This document shows positions 8,386 through 18,293 of a DNA stretch of 64,000 nucleotides, in pieces; position 1 is the first letter of the stretch; each line of letters begins with the position of its first letter. The position numbers and the translations under genes were made by a program. Where the stretch lies: the NCBI RefSeq assembly GCF_006542375.1, contig NZ_CP038143.1, forward strand, positions 682,001 through 746,000, written 5' to 3'. The notes beneath the pieces were generated by a model. The model was not told the DNA's origin. It was given only the letters and a program-made list of their open reading frames with translations, and ran no database searches. The stretch is from Oecophyllibacter saccharovorans (lineage in GTDB: Bacteria; Pseudomonadota; Alphaproteobacteria; Acetobacterales; Acetobacteraceae).

Positions 8386-10089
8386 TCAGGGGTTGGCCGG
8401 CACCTTGTCAGCCACGGCCTTCACTTCAGCCACCGGAATGTTGATGGCTTCAGCCAGGCGGGAGCCGAATTCCGGGTCAGCCTTGTAGAAATAGGCCGTA
8501 CAACGCACCAGCGTCTGGTGAGCCGGCTGGTGGAAATCATCACCATGCATGTCAGCTGCCAGGTTCTTGATCTCCTCGGTCTTTTCAACCGGGCTCAGAG
8601 ACCGCCAGAACTGACCGGCCTGCGTGAAGTCATCCGTCGGCGAAATCGCATGCTGCTCCGCCATGCCGCCCACAGGATAGGTGGCGGTGGCAAAGGGGCT
8701 GCCGGCAGGCGCGCTGGCGCTGATCTTGCCGTTACCGGGGCTGGTCTGGTCAACCACGGCCCACGGATCGCTCCAGTAGCTGGTGGGCTGGTAGTTGGTG
8801 TGACCCCGCTGCGGCACGAAACGCATGGCGCCGTCCTGCTGGTCGTTATGCACGGCCACCAGCGGGCGGTTGACTTCCAGATCCTGATAGTTGGCGCCGA
8901 TACGGTAGCGCTGCGTATCCGGGTAGGAGAACAGACGGCCCTGGAGCATCTTGTCAGGCGAAGGGTAGATGCCCGGGATCATGGTGCCCGGCCCGTAAGC
9001 CGCCTGCTCGGTCCACTGGAAGAAGTTCGGCGGAACCTTGTTGAGGGTCAGGGTGCCGATCTTGAATTCCGGAATGCCCACCCAGTCCTTGGTATCATCA
9101 AAGGCATCGTAGGGCAGAGCCTTGGCCTGGGCAGGGGTCAGCACTTTCATGTACAGATCCCATTTCGGGTAGTCGCCCTTGTAGATGTGGCCGTACAGGT
9201 CCTTCGTGGCGTAATTCCAGTCAGCCTGCTTCTGCTCCTCCATCGTCATGCCTTCCACGCCCTGGCGGGACTTGAAGTGGAACTTGGCAAAGAACTGCTC
9301 GCCCTTGGCATTGACCAGGCGATAGGCATGCACGCCGAAGCCGTCGATCTGGCGCAGGCTTTTGGGCACGCCGTAACGCAGGGAGTAGAGATAGGTCAGC
9401 GCGAAGGTGTTCTCAGGTGAATTGGAGAAGAAGTCCCAACGGCCCACCAGATCCTGCACGCCTGAAACCGGATCAGGGCGCTGGGAGTGGATGAGATCGG
9501 GGAACTTCACGGCGTCACGGATGAAGAAGACCGGGAAGTCGATGCCGACGATGTCCCAGTTGCCCGTTTCGGTCTTGAACTTGATCGCCCAGCCGCGCGG
9601 GTCACGGATCCATTCCGGTGAGCCCGGACGGTTCAGCACGGTGGAGAGACGCATCACGATCGGCGTCTTCTTGCCCGGCTTGAAGAGGGACATGATGGTG
9701 TATTTGCTGAGATCGGTCGAAGCCTCGAACTCTCCCTGCACGCCCACGCCGCGGGCATGCACCACGCGCTCGGGGATACGCTCACGGTCGAAATGGCCGA
9801 ATTTCTCCAGGAAGTGGTAATCCTCCAGCAGGTCCGGGCCGTTGACGCCGGCAGTCTTGGTGTTCTGGTTGTCGGCCACGCCAGCACCCGTATCCTGCGT
9901 CAGCAGGGGCGGCACGCTCTGGGTGCCATTGATGGCGGGGTTGGCGCTCACGCCTGCTTCAGCACCCGAGGAAGGGTTGGCATAAGCAGCCGGCACAAGG
10001 GCGGTGCCAGCCAGCAGCGGCAGCACCAGCAGGGCGCTCAGGCCCTTTCGCACGGGCGCACGCCCAGTCTTGGGGGACTTTGTCTTCAT
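8386..10089 (-). CDS. periplasmic haem catalase (KatB/KatA type, clade with signal peptide)
   Basis: The enzyme dismutates hydrogen peroxide. The 567 residues open with a Sec signal peptide ([19 protein letters not shown], cleavage after AYA). The distal active-site segment [14 protein letters not shown] (His ~111) is present, as are the [20 protein letters not shown] segment and the proximal haem region [14 protein letters not shown] with the ligand Tyr. Length matches monofunctional catalases plus a leader. AGGAGAAGTCGC gives a clear ribosome binding site. The ankyrin gene lies downstream. Export to the periplasm would protect respiratory-chain enzymes typical of acetic acid bacteria from external peroxide; that role is inferred. 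Confidence 0.93.
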   Translation of the reverse strand: MKTKSPKTGRAPVRKGLSALLVLPLLAGTALVPAAYANPSSGAEAGVSANPAINGTQSVPPLLTQDTGAGVADNQNTKTAGVNGPDLLEDYHFLEKFGHFDRERIPERVVHARGVGVQGEFEASTDLSKYTIMSLFKPGKKTPIVMRLSTVLNRPGSPEWIRDPRGWAIKFKTETGNWDIVGIDFPVFFIRDAVKFPDLIHSQRPDPVSGVQDLVGRWDFFSNSPENTFALTYLYSLRYGVPKSLRQIDGFGVHAYRLVNAKGEQFFAKFHFKSRQGVEGMTMEEQKQADWNYATKDLYGHIYKGDYPKWDLYMKVLTPAQAKALPYDAFDDTKDWVGIPEFKIGTLTLNKVPPNFFQWTEQAAYGPGTMIPGIYPSPDKMLQGRLFSYPDTQRYRIGANYQDLEVNRPLVAVHNDQQDGAMRFVPQRGHTNYQPTSYWSDPWAVVDQTSPGNGKISASAPAGSPFATATYPVGGMAEQHAISPTDDFTQAGQFWRSLSPVEKTEEIKNLAADMHGDDFHQPAHQTLVRCTAYFYKADPEFGSRLAEAINIPVAEVKAVADKVPANP

Positions 10090-10284
10090 GCGACTTCTCC
10101 TGTCCTGAAAGACGGATGACGGTAAAGCACGTTCTGAAGGCCGGCAGCTGACGGTCCTCCAGCTTCATGGAATTTCACTTTAGAGGAAGGCAGGACGCGC
10201 TCCAACTCAATCTTTTTTATATCACATAGAGGCTGTGCCTGTCAGAGCACCACTGCCCTTTCTATTACACCCCGCAACCATTAC

Positions 10285-10581
10285 TCAAAGCGCGTTGCCA
10301 AATCCTTTATAGGGTGCAAGCTCAATGATCTGTTCCACGGTCAGCATGCCCTTGGCGACCATGGGCAGGCTAGCAAGTTTTTGCTCCACCTCTTCGCGGC
10401 TGTCGGCCTCGACCAGAAGACAGGCGCCGTTTCCTTCCGCCCGGTGCCAGATCTGACGGATAAAACCCTCCATGTAGAGCGCGCGTGCCCGTTCCGCCTC
10501 ACGGCCGGACTGGGCCGCAAAGTCTTCAGGTGTGAACCGGTCGGTATTGCGTTTTGAAACCGTAAGAAACTGCTTTGACAT
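10285..10581 (-). CDS. YCII-related small protein
   Basis: The gene encodes 98 residues. The ATG at 10581 is preceded by an excellent Shine-Dalgarno (AGGAGGGGAG). A longer frame to 10743 would add a hydrophobic stretch but has no such site. The pattern KQFLTVSKRN...F..R......GFIRQIWHRAEGNGACLLVEADSREEVEQKL...PMVAKGMLTVEQIIEL resembles the YCII / dimeric alpha-beta barrel superfamily (muconolactone-isomerase-like). Members are often small stand-alone enzymes or regulators. No catalytic assignment can be made. Confidence 0.7.
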   Translation of the reverse strand: MSKQFLTVSKRNTDRFTPEDFAAQSGREAERARALYMEGFIRQIWHRAEGNGACLLVEADSREEVEQKLASLPMVAKGMLTVEQIIELAPYKGFGNAL

Positions 10582-10941
10582 GAACTGCTCCCCTCCTGAC
10601 CAGCCGTTTGCCGGAATAGAATCCAGCAATAGAATATCCAGAATAAAATACTGGCTTCGGCAGCAGGATTCTGCCCTGTGGGCGCTGAAGACTAAAAGGG
10701 CAAAAACAACAGCGGAACCGGAAGCATAAACAAATTCCCGCAAGAGCTGGACTTCTGTGGATAATTTTACGGGCGGGATTTTAGCGGAAGATGAATTTTC
10801 TCCTTGCGTATCTGTGCTCTGGCGGCTAAATAGGCGTCACCGCAGCATGAGACGCAAAGCCCCTCTGCTGTTTCTGATTTCAGTCTTTCTGATGTCGGAA
10901 ACACATATCAATGAGGGCTGCTGAAACCGCTCAGGCGCGAT
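10582..10941. other. 360-base intergenic region, no gene supported
   Basis: It lies between the divergently read YCII-like gene and tRNA-Asp. It is AT-leaning around 10740-10900. It presumably carries the promoters of both neighbours, but I see no confident -35/-10 pair. Open frames here overlap the tRNA or lack ribosome binding sites. Confidence 0.4.
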
Positions 10942-11018
<77 letters not shown>

Positions 11019-11055
11019 CTTCATCCCGAAAATTCAATCAAGAGACACTGGGAAA

Positions 11056-11084
11056 AGTTTCGGAAAATTCCGGAACTCTTTTTT
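11056..11084 (+). terminator. intrinsic terminator of tRNA-Asp
   Basis: AGTTTCGGAA (11056-11065) pairs with TTCCGGAACT (11068-11077) with one G-U, followed by CTTTTTTATTTT. It separates the tRNA transcript from queE. A second short hairpin, CCGGTC/GACCGG, lies near 11104-11123. Confidence 0.8.
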
Positions 11085-11178
11085 ATTTTGTCGGGCTTTT
11101 ATTTTGCCGGTCTCATGCCTGACCGGGGGCTTAAAAAAATCTTGCCTTCTGTCCCCTCTTTCCTGCCATGTTCCCGGC

Positions 11179-11895
11179 ATGGCTTATGCTGTCAAAGAAG
11201 TTTTCTATACCCTGCAGGGCGAAGGCGCGCAGACCGGACGCGCTGCCGTGTTCTGCCGTTTTGCCGGCTGCAATCTCTGGTCGGGGCGCGAAAGTGACCG
11301 CGCCCGCGCTGAATGCACCTTCTGTGATACCGATTTCATCGGCACGAACGGCGAAGGAGGCGGCAAGTTCTCCACGCCCGAGGCGCTGGCACGCCATATC
11401 CTGAGCTGCTGGCAGGCAGGCTGCACACAACCGGAAGGCGCGCGCCCTTACGTGGTGTTCACCGGCGGAGAACCCCTGCTGCAACTCGACAGCCCACTGC
11501 TGCAGGCCGTGCGCGCGCTGGGCTTCGAGACAGCTGTGGAAACCAACGGCACCCTGCCCGCCCCACCGGAGCTGGACTGGATCTGCGTCAGCCCCAAGAC
11601 GGACGCGCCGCTGGTGCAGTCCCGTGGCGACGAGCTCAAACTGGTCTATCCCCAGGCGCACCTGCCGCCGGAAATGTTTGCAGGCCTCGACTTCCGGCAT
11701 TTCTGGCTTCAGCCCCTTGATGGCTCAGCCCTGCCGGTGCCCCAACCTGCTTCCAGCCAGGCCGCGCCCCTTGATCACAGCGGGCATCTGGCGTCTTCTA
11801 GGGCAGACGCGACTGCGCAGGCTGTCCGCTACTGTCAGGCCCATCCCCGCTGGCGCCTCAGCCTGCAGACCCACAAGCTGATCGGAATTCCGTGA
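11179..11895 (+). CDS. queE: 7-carboxy-7-deazaguanine synthase QueE
   Basis: QueE is a radical-SAM enzyme that converts 6-carboxy-tetrahydropterin to 7-carboxy-7-deazaguanine in queuosine synthesis. The 238 residues show the opening [15 protein letters not shown] and the QueE-type cluster motif: Cys in FAGCNLW, then CTFCDTDF about 14 residues later. [13 protein letters not shown] and AVETNGT complete the radical-SAM pattern. The ATG at 11179 is the first after the tRNA terminator and matches the usual N-terminus; the upstream frame runs into the tRNA. The stop overlaps the queC ATG (TGATG), so the two are coupled. Confidence 0.95.
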   Translation: MAYAVKEVFYTLQGEGAQTGRAAVFCRFAGCNLWSGRESDRARAECTFCDTDFIGTNGEGGGKFSTPEALARHILSCWQAGCTQPEGARPYVVFTGGEPLLQLDSPLLQAVRALGFETAVETNGTLPAPPELDWICVSPKTDAPLVQSRGDELKLVYPQAHLPPEMFAGLDFRHFWLQPLDGSALPVPQPASSQAAPLDHSGHLASSRADATAQAVRYCQAHPRWRLSLQTHKLIGIP

Positions 11896-12707
11896 TGACC
11901 GACGATATCCCCTCGCTCCATCATTCCCATGACCTGGCGCGGCCTTCCTGGGCGCTTTCCGGCGCTCTGCCTCTTGGGGTAGCCCGAGGCGCGGCACTGG
12001 TGCTCTTTTCGGGCGGGCAGGATTCAGCCACCTGCCTGGCATGGGCGCTGACGGCTTTTGAGCGCGTGGAAACGGTGGGATTTCATTACGGCCAGCGCCA
12101 TGCGGTGGAGCTGGACTGCCGCGCCACGCTGCGCGACCAGATCGCCGCCCTCAACCCGCTCTGGAAAGCACGGCTGGGCCCTGATCACATGATCGACCTG
12201 CCTGCTCTGGGTGAGCTATCTGAAACAGCCCTGACGCGTGAAGCCGAGATCACCTATGAGCAAGACGGCCTGCCCAATACTTTCGTGCCCGGTCGCAACC
12301 TCATCTTCATGAACTTCGCTGCAGCCCTGGCCTATCGGCGCAACCTGCGCCACCTGGTCACCGGTGTGTGCGAAACCGATTATTCCGGCTACCCCGACTG
12401 CCGTGACGACACCATGAAATCCCTTCAGGTCACGCTCAATCTGGGGTTGGGCACCACGCCTGAAAGCGGCGGCCGCTTTGTGATCCACACCCCCCTCATG
12501 TGGCTCGACAAGGCCCAGACCTGGCGCCTGTGCGAAATCCTGGGCGGTCCCTCACTGGTGGAGACCATCCGCCGCGACAGCCATTCCTGCTACCAGGGCG
12601 ACCGCGCCCAGGAACATGACTGGGGCTATGGCTGCGGCCACTGCCCTGCCTGCACGCTGCGCGCCAATGGCTGGGCAGAGTACCAGGCCCGCAAGGAGGC
12701 GCGGTGA
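11895..12707 (+). CDS. queC: 7-cyano-7-deazaguanine synthase QueC
   Basis: QueC uses ATP and ammonia to make preQ0 from 7-carboxy-7-deazaguanine. The 270 residues show the PP-loop ([16 protein letters not shown]), the [12 protein letters not shown] segment, [22 protein letters not shown] and the C-terminal zinc site ([19 protein letters not shown], then PAC). A GTG three bases upstream is an alternative start, but ATG 11895 overlaps the queE stop. It overlaps queD by GTGA. Confidence 0.95.
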   Translation: MTDDIPSLHHSHDLARPSWALSGALPLGVARGAALVLFSGGQDSATCLAWALTAFERVETVGFHYGQRHAVELDCRATLRDQIAALNPLWKARLGPDHMIDLPALGELSETALTREAEITYEQDGLPNTFVPGRNLIFMNFAAALAYRRNLRHLVTGVCETDYSGYPDCRDDTMKSLQVTLNLGLGTTPESGGRFVIHTPLMWLDKAQTWRLCEILGGPSLVETIRRDSHSCYQGDRAQEHDWGYGCGHCPACTLRANGWAEYQARKEAR

Positions 12708-13267
12708 CTTCTCCCGACACCGCCACCCCTGAGCTGGTCTTTACCCGCCGCTTCTCCATGGGGCACCGGCTGATTGCCGGCTGCAGCGACCGCTGCGCCA
12801 TCCCTCACGGCCACAATGAATATGTTTCTGTCACATTGGGTGCGGGGCCGGCCAACCCGCAGGCGGCCCGGCTGGACGGGCAGGCCAACATGCTGCTGCC
12901 CTTCGCCGAGGCTAAGGGGCGCTGGCACCATTTCATCGACACGCGCATGGACCACGCCTTCCAGCTCGGCGAGAAAGATCCGCTGCTGCAGTGGTTCGCC
13001 CAGAACGAGCCCACCCGCCTTGATCGGCTGGTGGTCACGCCCGGCGACCCGACCACCGAACTGCTGGCTGCTCTGCTCATGGCCAAGCTCAACGCGATCC
13101 TCAAGGCGCAGGGCGACAGGCTGGCGGTGCGCGCGCTGGAAATCCGCGAAACGCCGACCAACACAGTCCGCCTGGTCGGGAGCGACCCCGCACCTTACCT
13201 GCCAGCTGTCACCCGCCCCCCCGAGGCATGCTGGTGGCACCGCGCCGATGACAGCACGCGCGACTGA
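12704..13267 (+). CDS. queD: 6-carboxy-5,6,7,8-tetrahydropterin synthase QueD
   Basis: QueD makes 6-carboxy-tetrahydropterin from dihydroneopterin triphosphate, the product of GTP cyclohydrolase I (folE lies nearby). The 187 residues contain the PTPS signatures: [15 protein letters not shown] (zinc His and catalytic Cys), [13 protein letters not shown] (zinc HGH), [10 protein letters not shown] and [10 protein letters not shown] with the conserved Glu. At 187 residues it is longer than the ~120-residue minimal QueD, with an insert around residues 45-80 and a short C-terminal extension. It starts at GTG after an AAGGAGG site and overlaps the queC stop, completing a tightly coupled queECD operon. 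Confidence 0.9.
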   Translation: MTSPDTATPELVFTRRFSMGHRLIAGCSDRCAIPHGHNEYVSVTLGAGPANPQAARLDGQANMLLPFAEAKGRWHHFIDTRMDHAFQLGEKDPLLQWFAQNEPTRLDRLVVTPGDPTTELLAALLMAKLNAILKAQGDRLAVRALEIRETPTNTVRLVGSDPAPYLPAVTRPPEACWWHRADDSTRD

Positions 13268-13385
13268 AACCTGACCTGCACCCTGGCCCTTGATTGCCGG
13301 GCCCATCTGGCGTCTTCTGAAACAGACGTGGCCGCGCAGACCGGGACCGAAAGCGGTCGGATGCGCCCCTCAAGGAGGACTTCCC

Positions 13386-14531
13386 ATGATCCAGAGCCTG
13401 CCCGAAACCGCCAGAACCCTCAGCCGCCTCCGCCCGCCCGTGCCTTACAGCGACACGGTCGAGCAGATCCAGCCTGACGAGACTCGGATCAACCAGGGGC
13501 TTGAAAAGCAGCTGCGCCATATCATCACGACTGTTGACCGGGATTATGACGAGGCCTACCGGGGCGTGCACGCCAAAAGCCATGCCCTGCTGAAAGGCAC
13601 TTTCACCGTTCACGACGGGCTGCCTGCAGAGCTGGCGCAGGGTCTGTTTTCGCGGCCTGGCCGCTACAGGGCCGACCTGCGCATTTCCTCGGTCATCGGG
13701 GACCCGCTTTGCGATGCCGTTTCCGTGCCGCACGGCTTTGCCGTCAAGGTCAATGACGTTCCACCTGATCTTGGCGGCGGGCTGCTGCCGGAAAATGACG
13801 GCGTGCCGGTGCAGGATTTCCTTTTTGCCAGCGGGCTGACTTTTGCCACGCCCAGCATGGAAGAGTTCCTGAAGCTCTTCACCCTGCTCTCGCTGACCAC
13901 GGACCGTTTCCTGTTTCTCAAGATCATGCTGTCACGCGTCCTGCGCCGGGTCAGCGCGCTGGCCGAGCGTTTCAATATCGCCCTGCCCGGCATGGTCGGT
14001 GCCCTGGGCGGCTTTCTGCCGTTCAACCCGCTTGCAGGCCGTTACGGCAGCCAGGCTGCCATCCGTTACGGGGCCTACATGGCCAAGCTCGACATCGTGC
14101 CGGAGTCAGAGAATTTCAGGAATCTGGCCACTGATCTCATCAATGTCGATTACGACCCCGACGCCATCCGCCACCACCTGTGGAAGATCTTCCAGCATGA
14201 AGGCGGCAGCTGGACCCTGCGCGCCCAGCTGTGCCGTGACCTGGCGGAAAACCCGATCGAGAATGCCGCCCAGCCATGGCCGGAGAAGGACAACCCCTAC
14301 CTGCCCGTTGCCACCATCAGGGTCGATCCGCAGGACAGCTGGTCCATGGACCGCGCGGTGCCCATGGAGGAGGAACTCGCTTACTCCCCCTGGCACGGGT
14401 TGAAGGCCCACCGCCCGCTGGGCGTGGTGCAGCGCACGCGGCGCGTGGTGTACCCCTTCTCCGCCCGCCTGCGCGGCCGCCTCGACCACTGCCCGGTCTT
14501 TGCGGCTATCCCCAGGCGGAAGACTGACTGA
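13386..14531 (+). CDS. catalase-family haem protein of unknown role
   Basis: The gene encodes 381 residues. AAGGAGG at 13372-13378 fixes the start at ATG 13386. The segment RGVHAKSHALLKGTFTV keeps the catalase-type His, GLFSRPGRYRADLRIS and AVSVPHGFAVKV follow, and the C-terminal PWHGLKAHRPLGVVQRTR resembles the catalase-like fold of peroxidase/lipid hydroperoxide enzymes. The true catalase haem-Tyr segment (RLFSYxDTQxxR) is not evident. This is the pattern of catalase-related proteins sometimes annotated as heme-dependent peroxidases. It sits between queD and folE with no obvious pathway link. Activity is uncertain. Confidence 0.75.
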   Translation: MIQSLPETARTLSRLRPPVPYSDTVEQIQPDETRINQGLEKQLRHIITTVDRDYDEAYRGVHAKSHALLKGTFTVHDGLPAELAQGLFSRPGRYRADLRISSVIGDPLCDAVSVPHGFAVKVNDVPPDLGGGLLPENDGVPVQDFLFASGLTFATPSMEEFLKLFTLLSLTTDRFLFLKIMLSRVLRRVSALAERFNIALPGMVGALGGFLPFNPLAGRYGSQAAIRYGAYMAKLDIVPESENFRNLATDLINVDYDPDAIRHHLWKIFQHEGGSWTLRAQLCRDLAENPIENAAQPWPEKDNPYLPVATIRVDPQDSWSMDRAVPMEEELAYSPWHGLKAHRPLGVVQRTRRVVYPFSARLRGRLDHCPVFAAIPRRKTD

Positions 14532-14543
14532 ACCAGCCTGGTT

Positions 14544-15185
14544 TCAGGATTTCATCAGGCCAAGGATCTCGCCACGGGCGGCCAGGTCTTCGGCCCAGAG
14601 GCCGTGTGCACCCAGGGTGACGGTCAGGCTGCCCGGCGCGCGGACGCCGCGCAGAGTCATGCACATGTGCTCGGCTTCCAGCATCACCAGAACAGCGCGC
14701 GGGCGCAGCACCTCCACGAGCGCGGCGACGATCTGGTCGGTCAGGCGCTCCTGCAGCTGGGGCCGGCGGGCATAGCCTTCCACCAGGCGCGCCAGCTTGC
14801 TCAGCCCGGTCAGCCGGCCGCCATCAGGCAGGTAAGCCACTGCCGCCTTGCCGCGTACCGGCAGCAGGTGATGCTCGCAGGTGGACTGGAAGGGAATGTC
14901 CTTCACGATCACCGGCCCGCTGTGCCCATCCGCGCTGAACTGCTTCTCCAGGTGGCGGCGCGGGTCTTCGTACAGACCTGAAAACAGGTCGAGATACAGG
15001 CGCGCCACGCGCTCAGGCGTCTCGCGCAGGCCTTCACGGTCGGGGTCCTCCCCTACCGCTTCCAGCAGGTTGCGGATGCTGTCTTCCAACCGGGCCCGGG
15101 CCTCTGCCGGCTGCAGCCGCGCGCCGTCAGAGCGCGTTTCGGGTGCATGGTCGGAACTTGCGGGCGGTGTGGAGGAATCGTTCAT
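14544..15185 (-). CDS. folE: GTP cyclohydrolase I FolE
   Basis: FolE converts GTP to dihydroneopterin triphosphate, the entry point to folate and, through QueD, to queuosine. The 213 residues show the zinc site Cys in FQSTCEHHLLPVRGKAAVAY with its His, the second Cys in EAEHMCMTLRGVRAPG, and LSKLARLVEGYARRPQLQER. ATG 15185 is preferred over the in-frame TTG at 15188. It lies 54 bases downstream of folB-folK on the same strand, so one fol operon (dsbA-folP-folBK-folE) is likely. A rich Pro/Ser N-terminus precedes the conserved core. Confidence 0.95.
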   Translation of the reverse strand: MNDSSTPPASSDHAPETRSDGARLQPAEARARLEDSIRNLLEAVGEDPDREGLRETPERVARLYLDLFSGLYEDPRRHLEKQFSADGHSGPVIVKDIPFQSTCEHHLLPVRGKAAVAYLPDGGRLTGLSKLARLVEGYARRPQLQERLTDQIVAALVEVLRPRAVLVMLEAEHMCMTLRGVRAPGSLTVTLGAHGLWAEDLAARGEILGLMKS

Positions 15186-15239
15186 CAAGGGTCTCTGGCT
15201 CGGGCGGCTGCCCTGAAAGGGGCGGAAAAACTGGGCCCG

Positions 15240-16208
15240 TTATCCCTTGCCCGCGCCGCGGTGGCAAGCGAAGCGACGGGCAAAATCGTTCCATGATCTC
15301 TCCTGCCCCTCATCCTGCAACGCGCCTTCAGAGCGCCGCACGACCCCTTTGCGTTCAGCAGCCGGCAAGACTTCCAGCGCTGCACGCAGGCTGCGCCCGT
15401 CAAGGGCCAGGTCAGGGGCCAGCTCAAGCAGGGGGGCGAGCACGAAAGCCCGGTTGAAGAGCTGGGGATGGGGCAGCGTCAGCGCCGGATGGTCCGTCAC
15501 GACCATGTGCGCCGGCGCGCCGTAGAACAGCAGGTCAAGATCCACGCAACGTCTGCCCCATCGACGGCTGACCCCGCGACCCAGAACCTCCTCGGTCTCT
15601 TTCAACACCCCGAGCAATTGCTCGGCAGACAATGTGGTGCGTCCCAGGGCGGCGGCATTGACGAAAGGCGGCTGGTCCGTCACGCCCCAGGGGGCACTGT
15701 CATAAAGGGAAGACACAGCATCGATCTCTATGCCAGGCGTGCGGGCCAGGCGCTCCAGTGCGAGGCGCAGCGTGTCTTCCACGCGCGCGCCCTCCGACGC
15801 CATGTTTCCGCCCAGCCCCAGGGCGAAAGGCACTGTCCGTTGCCGCGTGAGACTGACCTGCACCGTCTCAAGCGCGTGCGGCAGAGGCGCGCCAGGCTTG
15901 GCAACTGTTACGCGCACTTCACGCACCGGCAGGCATTGGGCCAGGACCTCATCGGCAATGCGGGAAGCCAGGGTCTCGATCAGGTTGAACGGCCCACCCT
16001 GTGCCGCCTCCTCAGCGATGCGGCACAGAGTGGCGTAACAGACCGCCTGGGTATAATCATCCTGCGCGATGGCCTGCCGCAGGTCCGCCTGGGCGGTCAG
16101 GGACAGGATGAATTTCTGCCCCAGGCGCTTTTCCTCCGGCCAGACGCCGTGACGGGCAAACACCACCAGCTCCCGTACCTCGATAGCTGTCAGCGCTTCC
16201 TCAAACAT
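15240..16208 (-). CDS. fused dihydroneopterin aldolase / HPPK (FolB-FolK)
   Basis: One 322-residue polypeptide carries two successive folate steps. Residues ~1-120 are FolB-like (TAIEVRELVVFARHGVWPEEK and FNLIETLASRIADEVL). Residues ~125-290 are FolK-like: FALGLGGNMASEG, SSLYDSAPWGVTDQPPFVNA, RRWGRRCVDLDLLFYG (the RWGPRxxDLDLL signature) and LPHPQLFNRAFVLAPL. The HPPK signature has Arg where Pro is usual (RWGRR). The C-terminal ~35 residues are a basic tail. The start is set at ATG 16208, overlapping the folP stop by eight bases; the upstream frame reads antisense through folP. Confidence 0.92.
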   Translation of the reverse strand: MFEEALTAIEVRELVVFARHGVWPEEKRLGQKFILSLTAQADLRQAIAQDDYTQAVCYATLCRIAEEAAQGGPFNLIETLASRIADEVLAQCLPVREVRVTVAKPGAPLPHALETVQVSLTRQRTVPFALGLGGNMASEGARVEDTLRLALERLARTPGIEIDAVSSLYDSAPWGVTDQPPFVNAAALGRTTLSAEQLLGVLKETEEVLGRGVSRRWGRRCVDLDLLFYGAPAHMVVTDHPALTLPHPQLFNRAFVLAPLLELAPDLALDGRSLRAALEVLPAAERKGVVRRSEGALQDEGQERSWNDFARRFACHRGAGKG

Positions 16209-17181
16209 CGCGTTTCTCCGTTCTTTCAGTGGTTTCCCGGCTGTCGCGGTGCAGCTGCAGGGCCTGCTGCACAGCCAGCGCATCCACATGGGCCTGCACG
16301 TCATGAACGCGCAGCATGCATGCCCCACAAGCGGCGGCATGCAGATGCGCAGCCAGGGTAGGCGGCAGGCGTTCGGTCATGTCAGGCAACGGACGCCCCA
16401 GCAGCCTGACAAACAGGCTCTTGCGTGAGGCCCCCACCATCACCGGCAGACCGTAATGGCGCCGCAGGCGGGGAATGAGCGTTAGGGCTTCGAGATTCTG
16501 CGCCAGCGTCTTGCCGAACCCAATTCCGGGGTCGAGCAGCAACGCTTCCTCCACTACTCCTGCCTGGTGCGCGCGGGTCAGGGAGAGGTCAAAAAACCGC
16601 TCGAAGCTTTCCCACAGCACCCCTGGCCTGTCAGGCAGGGCCTGTCCCTGCTCTGAAGAGAGATGCGGGCGGTTGTGCATCAGCACAGCCATGACCCCAT
16701 GTGCAGCCACCACTGAAGCCATCCCGTGGTCATGCTGAAGGCCCCAGACGTCATTGATGAGCGCCACGGGAGCCGGCAAACGGGGGCTCAGAGCCGCTTC
16801 CGCCACGCGGGCCTTGGTGGTGTCGATGGACAGAAAAGGCGCGTTATGATGCGGTCCACTGGCCATCTGGAGCTCTATTCGCTCCAGAACCGGCTCCAGG
16901 CGGGCCCATTCTTCCTCCGCCGTCACCGCAATCGCGCCAGGACGGGTGGATTCCGCGCCGAGGTCGAGGACTTCCGCCCCTTCCCTTACCAAGCGGTCTG
17001 CCTGGGCCAGAGCCGCCTCCGGCTTGTGGAAATGGCCGCCATCAGAAAAGGAATCAGGGGTGACATTCACAATCCCCATCACAACCGCAGGGGCCTGACC
17101 GCTCCCGGCAGCCAGAAGGCGCTGGCGGAGCCGGGCCGCCTGCGGCGCCAGGTTTCCGGGTCCGGAAGACGCGTCAGGCAT
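16201..17181 (-). CDS. folP: dihydropteroate synthase FolP
   Basis: FolP joins dihydropterin pyrophosphate and p-aminobenzoate, the target of sulfonamides. The 326 residues show VMGIVNVTPDSFSDGG, LDLGAESTRPGA, SIDTTKARVAEAAL, LINDVWGL, LLLDPGIGFGKT and the MVGASRKSLFVRLLG segment. All are canonical. The start codon abuts the stop of the dsbA-like gene (TGA then ATG), and its own stop overlaps folBK. The last ~15 residues are charged. Confidence 0.96.
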   Translation of the reverse strand: MPDASSGPGNLAPQAARLRQRLLAAGSGQAPAVVMGIVNVTPDSFSDGGHFHKPEAALAQADRLVREGAEVLDLGAESTRPGAIAVTAEEEWARLEPVLERIELQMASGPHHNAPFLSIDTTKARVAEAALSPRLPAPVALINDVWGLQHDHGMASVVAAHGVMAVLMHNRPHLSSEQGQALPDRPGVLWESFERFFDLSLTRAHQAGVVEEALLLDPGIGFGKTLAQNLEALTLIPRLRRHYGLPVMVGASRKSLFVRLLGRPLPDMTERLPPTLAAHLHAAACGACMLRVHDVQAHVDALAVQQALQLHRDSRETTERTEKRDV

Positions 17182-17997
17182 TCAGGGACGGGTTCCGGCC
17201 TGTTTCGCGCTTTCCAGCGCCGCATCCAACTGGCCTGCCGAAGCAGCGCCTGGCACGACCGTATCAGGGCCGAACAGGAAAGTGGGCGTGCCTTCCATGT
17301 TCACTTTCTGGGCCTGGCCCAGATTCTGCGCGATCAGCCCGTTCACGACGGGGCCGGTCATATCCTTGAAAAAGCGTTCCATGTCGAGATCCATGCTGCG
17401 GGCCAGCTTCTTCAGGCGACCTTCGTCAGGCTGGGCAGGGCTGAGCAGGAGGGCATCGCGCATTTCAGCGTATTTTCCCTGCTGGGCTGCGGCAAAGATC
17501 GCGCGGCTTGCCGTCAGGCTGGCCGGGCCCAGCACGGGCACGACCTTTTCGACCAGGCGCACATCGGGGTGGCGCTTGAGAAAATCCGTCACCAGCGGCG
17601 ACATGTGGCGGCAATACGTGCAACGGGGATCGAGGAACTCCACCACCGTCAGCCGGCCCTGCGGGTTGCCACGCACGGCAAAAGCCGGCGCGGCGGTCAG
17701 CTGGTTCCAGACGGCATGCGCGCCCTGCACGGTGGCAGCCTGCTGGCGCTGCAGGGCCTTGTCACGGTAGAACTGCACGGCATCGCTCAGGATCGTGGGG
17801 TCCTCCTGCAACGCCTGGCGCATAATGGCGACGATCGCCGCACGCTGGCGCGGGGTGAATACCTTGGCAGGATTGACGGCAGGCGTTGCAGCCGGGGGCT
17901 CTCCGGCAGGATTGGGCGCTTCAGCCGCACGCGTTGTGCCAGCCAGCAGGCCGGAACTCAGCATGCTCCCCAGCGCCAACAGCAGCCCCAATCTCAC
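17182..17997 (-). CDS. DsbA-family periplasmic thiol:disulfide oxidoreductase
   Basis: The GTG start at 17997 has AAAGGATG six bases upstream and directly precedes a clear signal peptide (RLGLLLALGSMLSSGLLAG, cleavage near TRA-AEA), giving 271 residues. An in-frame ATG at 18078 would add an atypical N-terminus. The thioredoxin-fold domain (residues ~105-265) has the active site DPRCTYCRHM and the cis-Pro loop MEGTPTFLFG. A helical N-terminal region precedes it, as in ScsC / Com1-like DsbA proteins. It probably oxidises or isomerises envelope proteins. It is the first gene of the fol operon, which is likely positional rather than functional. Confidence 0.88.
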   Translation of the reverse strand: MRLGLLLALGSMLSSGLLAGTTRAAEAPNPAGEPPAATPAVNPAKVFTPRQRAAIVAIMRQALQEDPTILSDAVQFYRDKALQRQQAATVQGAHAVWNQLTAAPAFAVRGNPQGRLTVVEFLDPRCTYCRHMSPLVTDFLKRHPDVRLVEKVVPVLGPASLTASRAIFAAAQQGKYAEMRDALLLSPAQPDEGRLKKLARSMDLDMERFFKDMTGPVVNGLIAQNLGQAQKVNMEGTPTFLFGPDTVVPGAASAGQLDAALESAKQAGTRP

Positions 17998-18293
17998 TGA
18001 ACATCCTTTCAACGCTTTCGGCCTGAAGACGCTGAAAGGAAATGAAAACCTGGCGGCGATGGGAGAAAACTGCGTCACGCTGGAGGGTCCGTCATCTAGG
18101 AAGAATAAAGAGGCTGCAGTCTAGAACTTCGGCTGGGTACAGGAAAGAAAAGACGGAAAAGAACCGGGAAAAGCCCTGCGCTATCTTCCGCCCGCAGAAC
18201 CCTGTAATATCGAGAACTTGTCATCCCAGCCGGTCGGCATCTCCACCCAAGGCGTGCCGCGCAAGCCATGCGCCCGGCAAGCGTGTTCCCACG

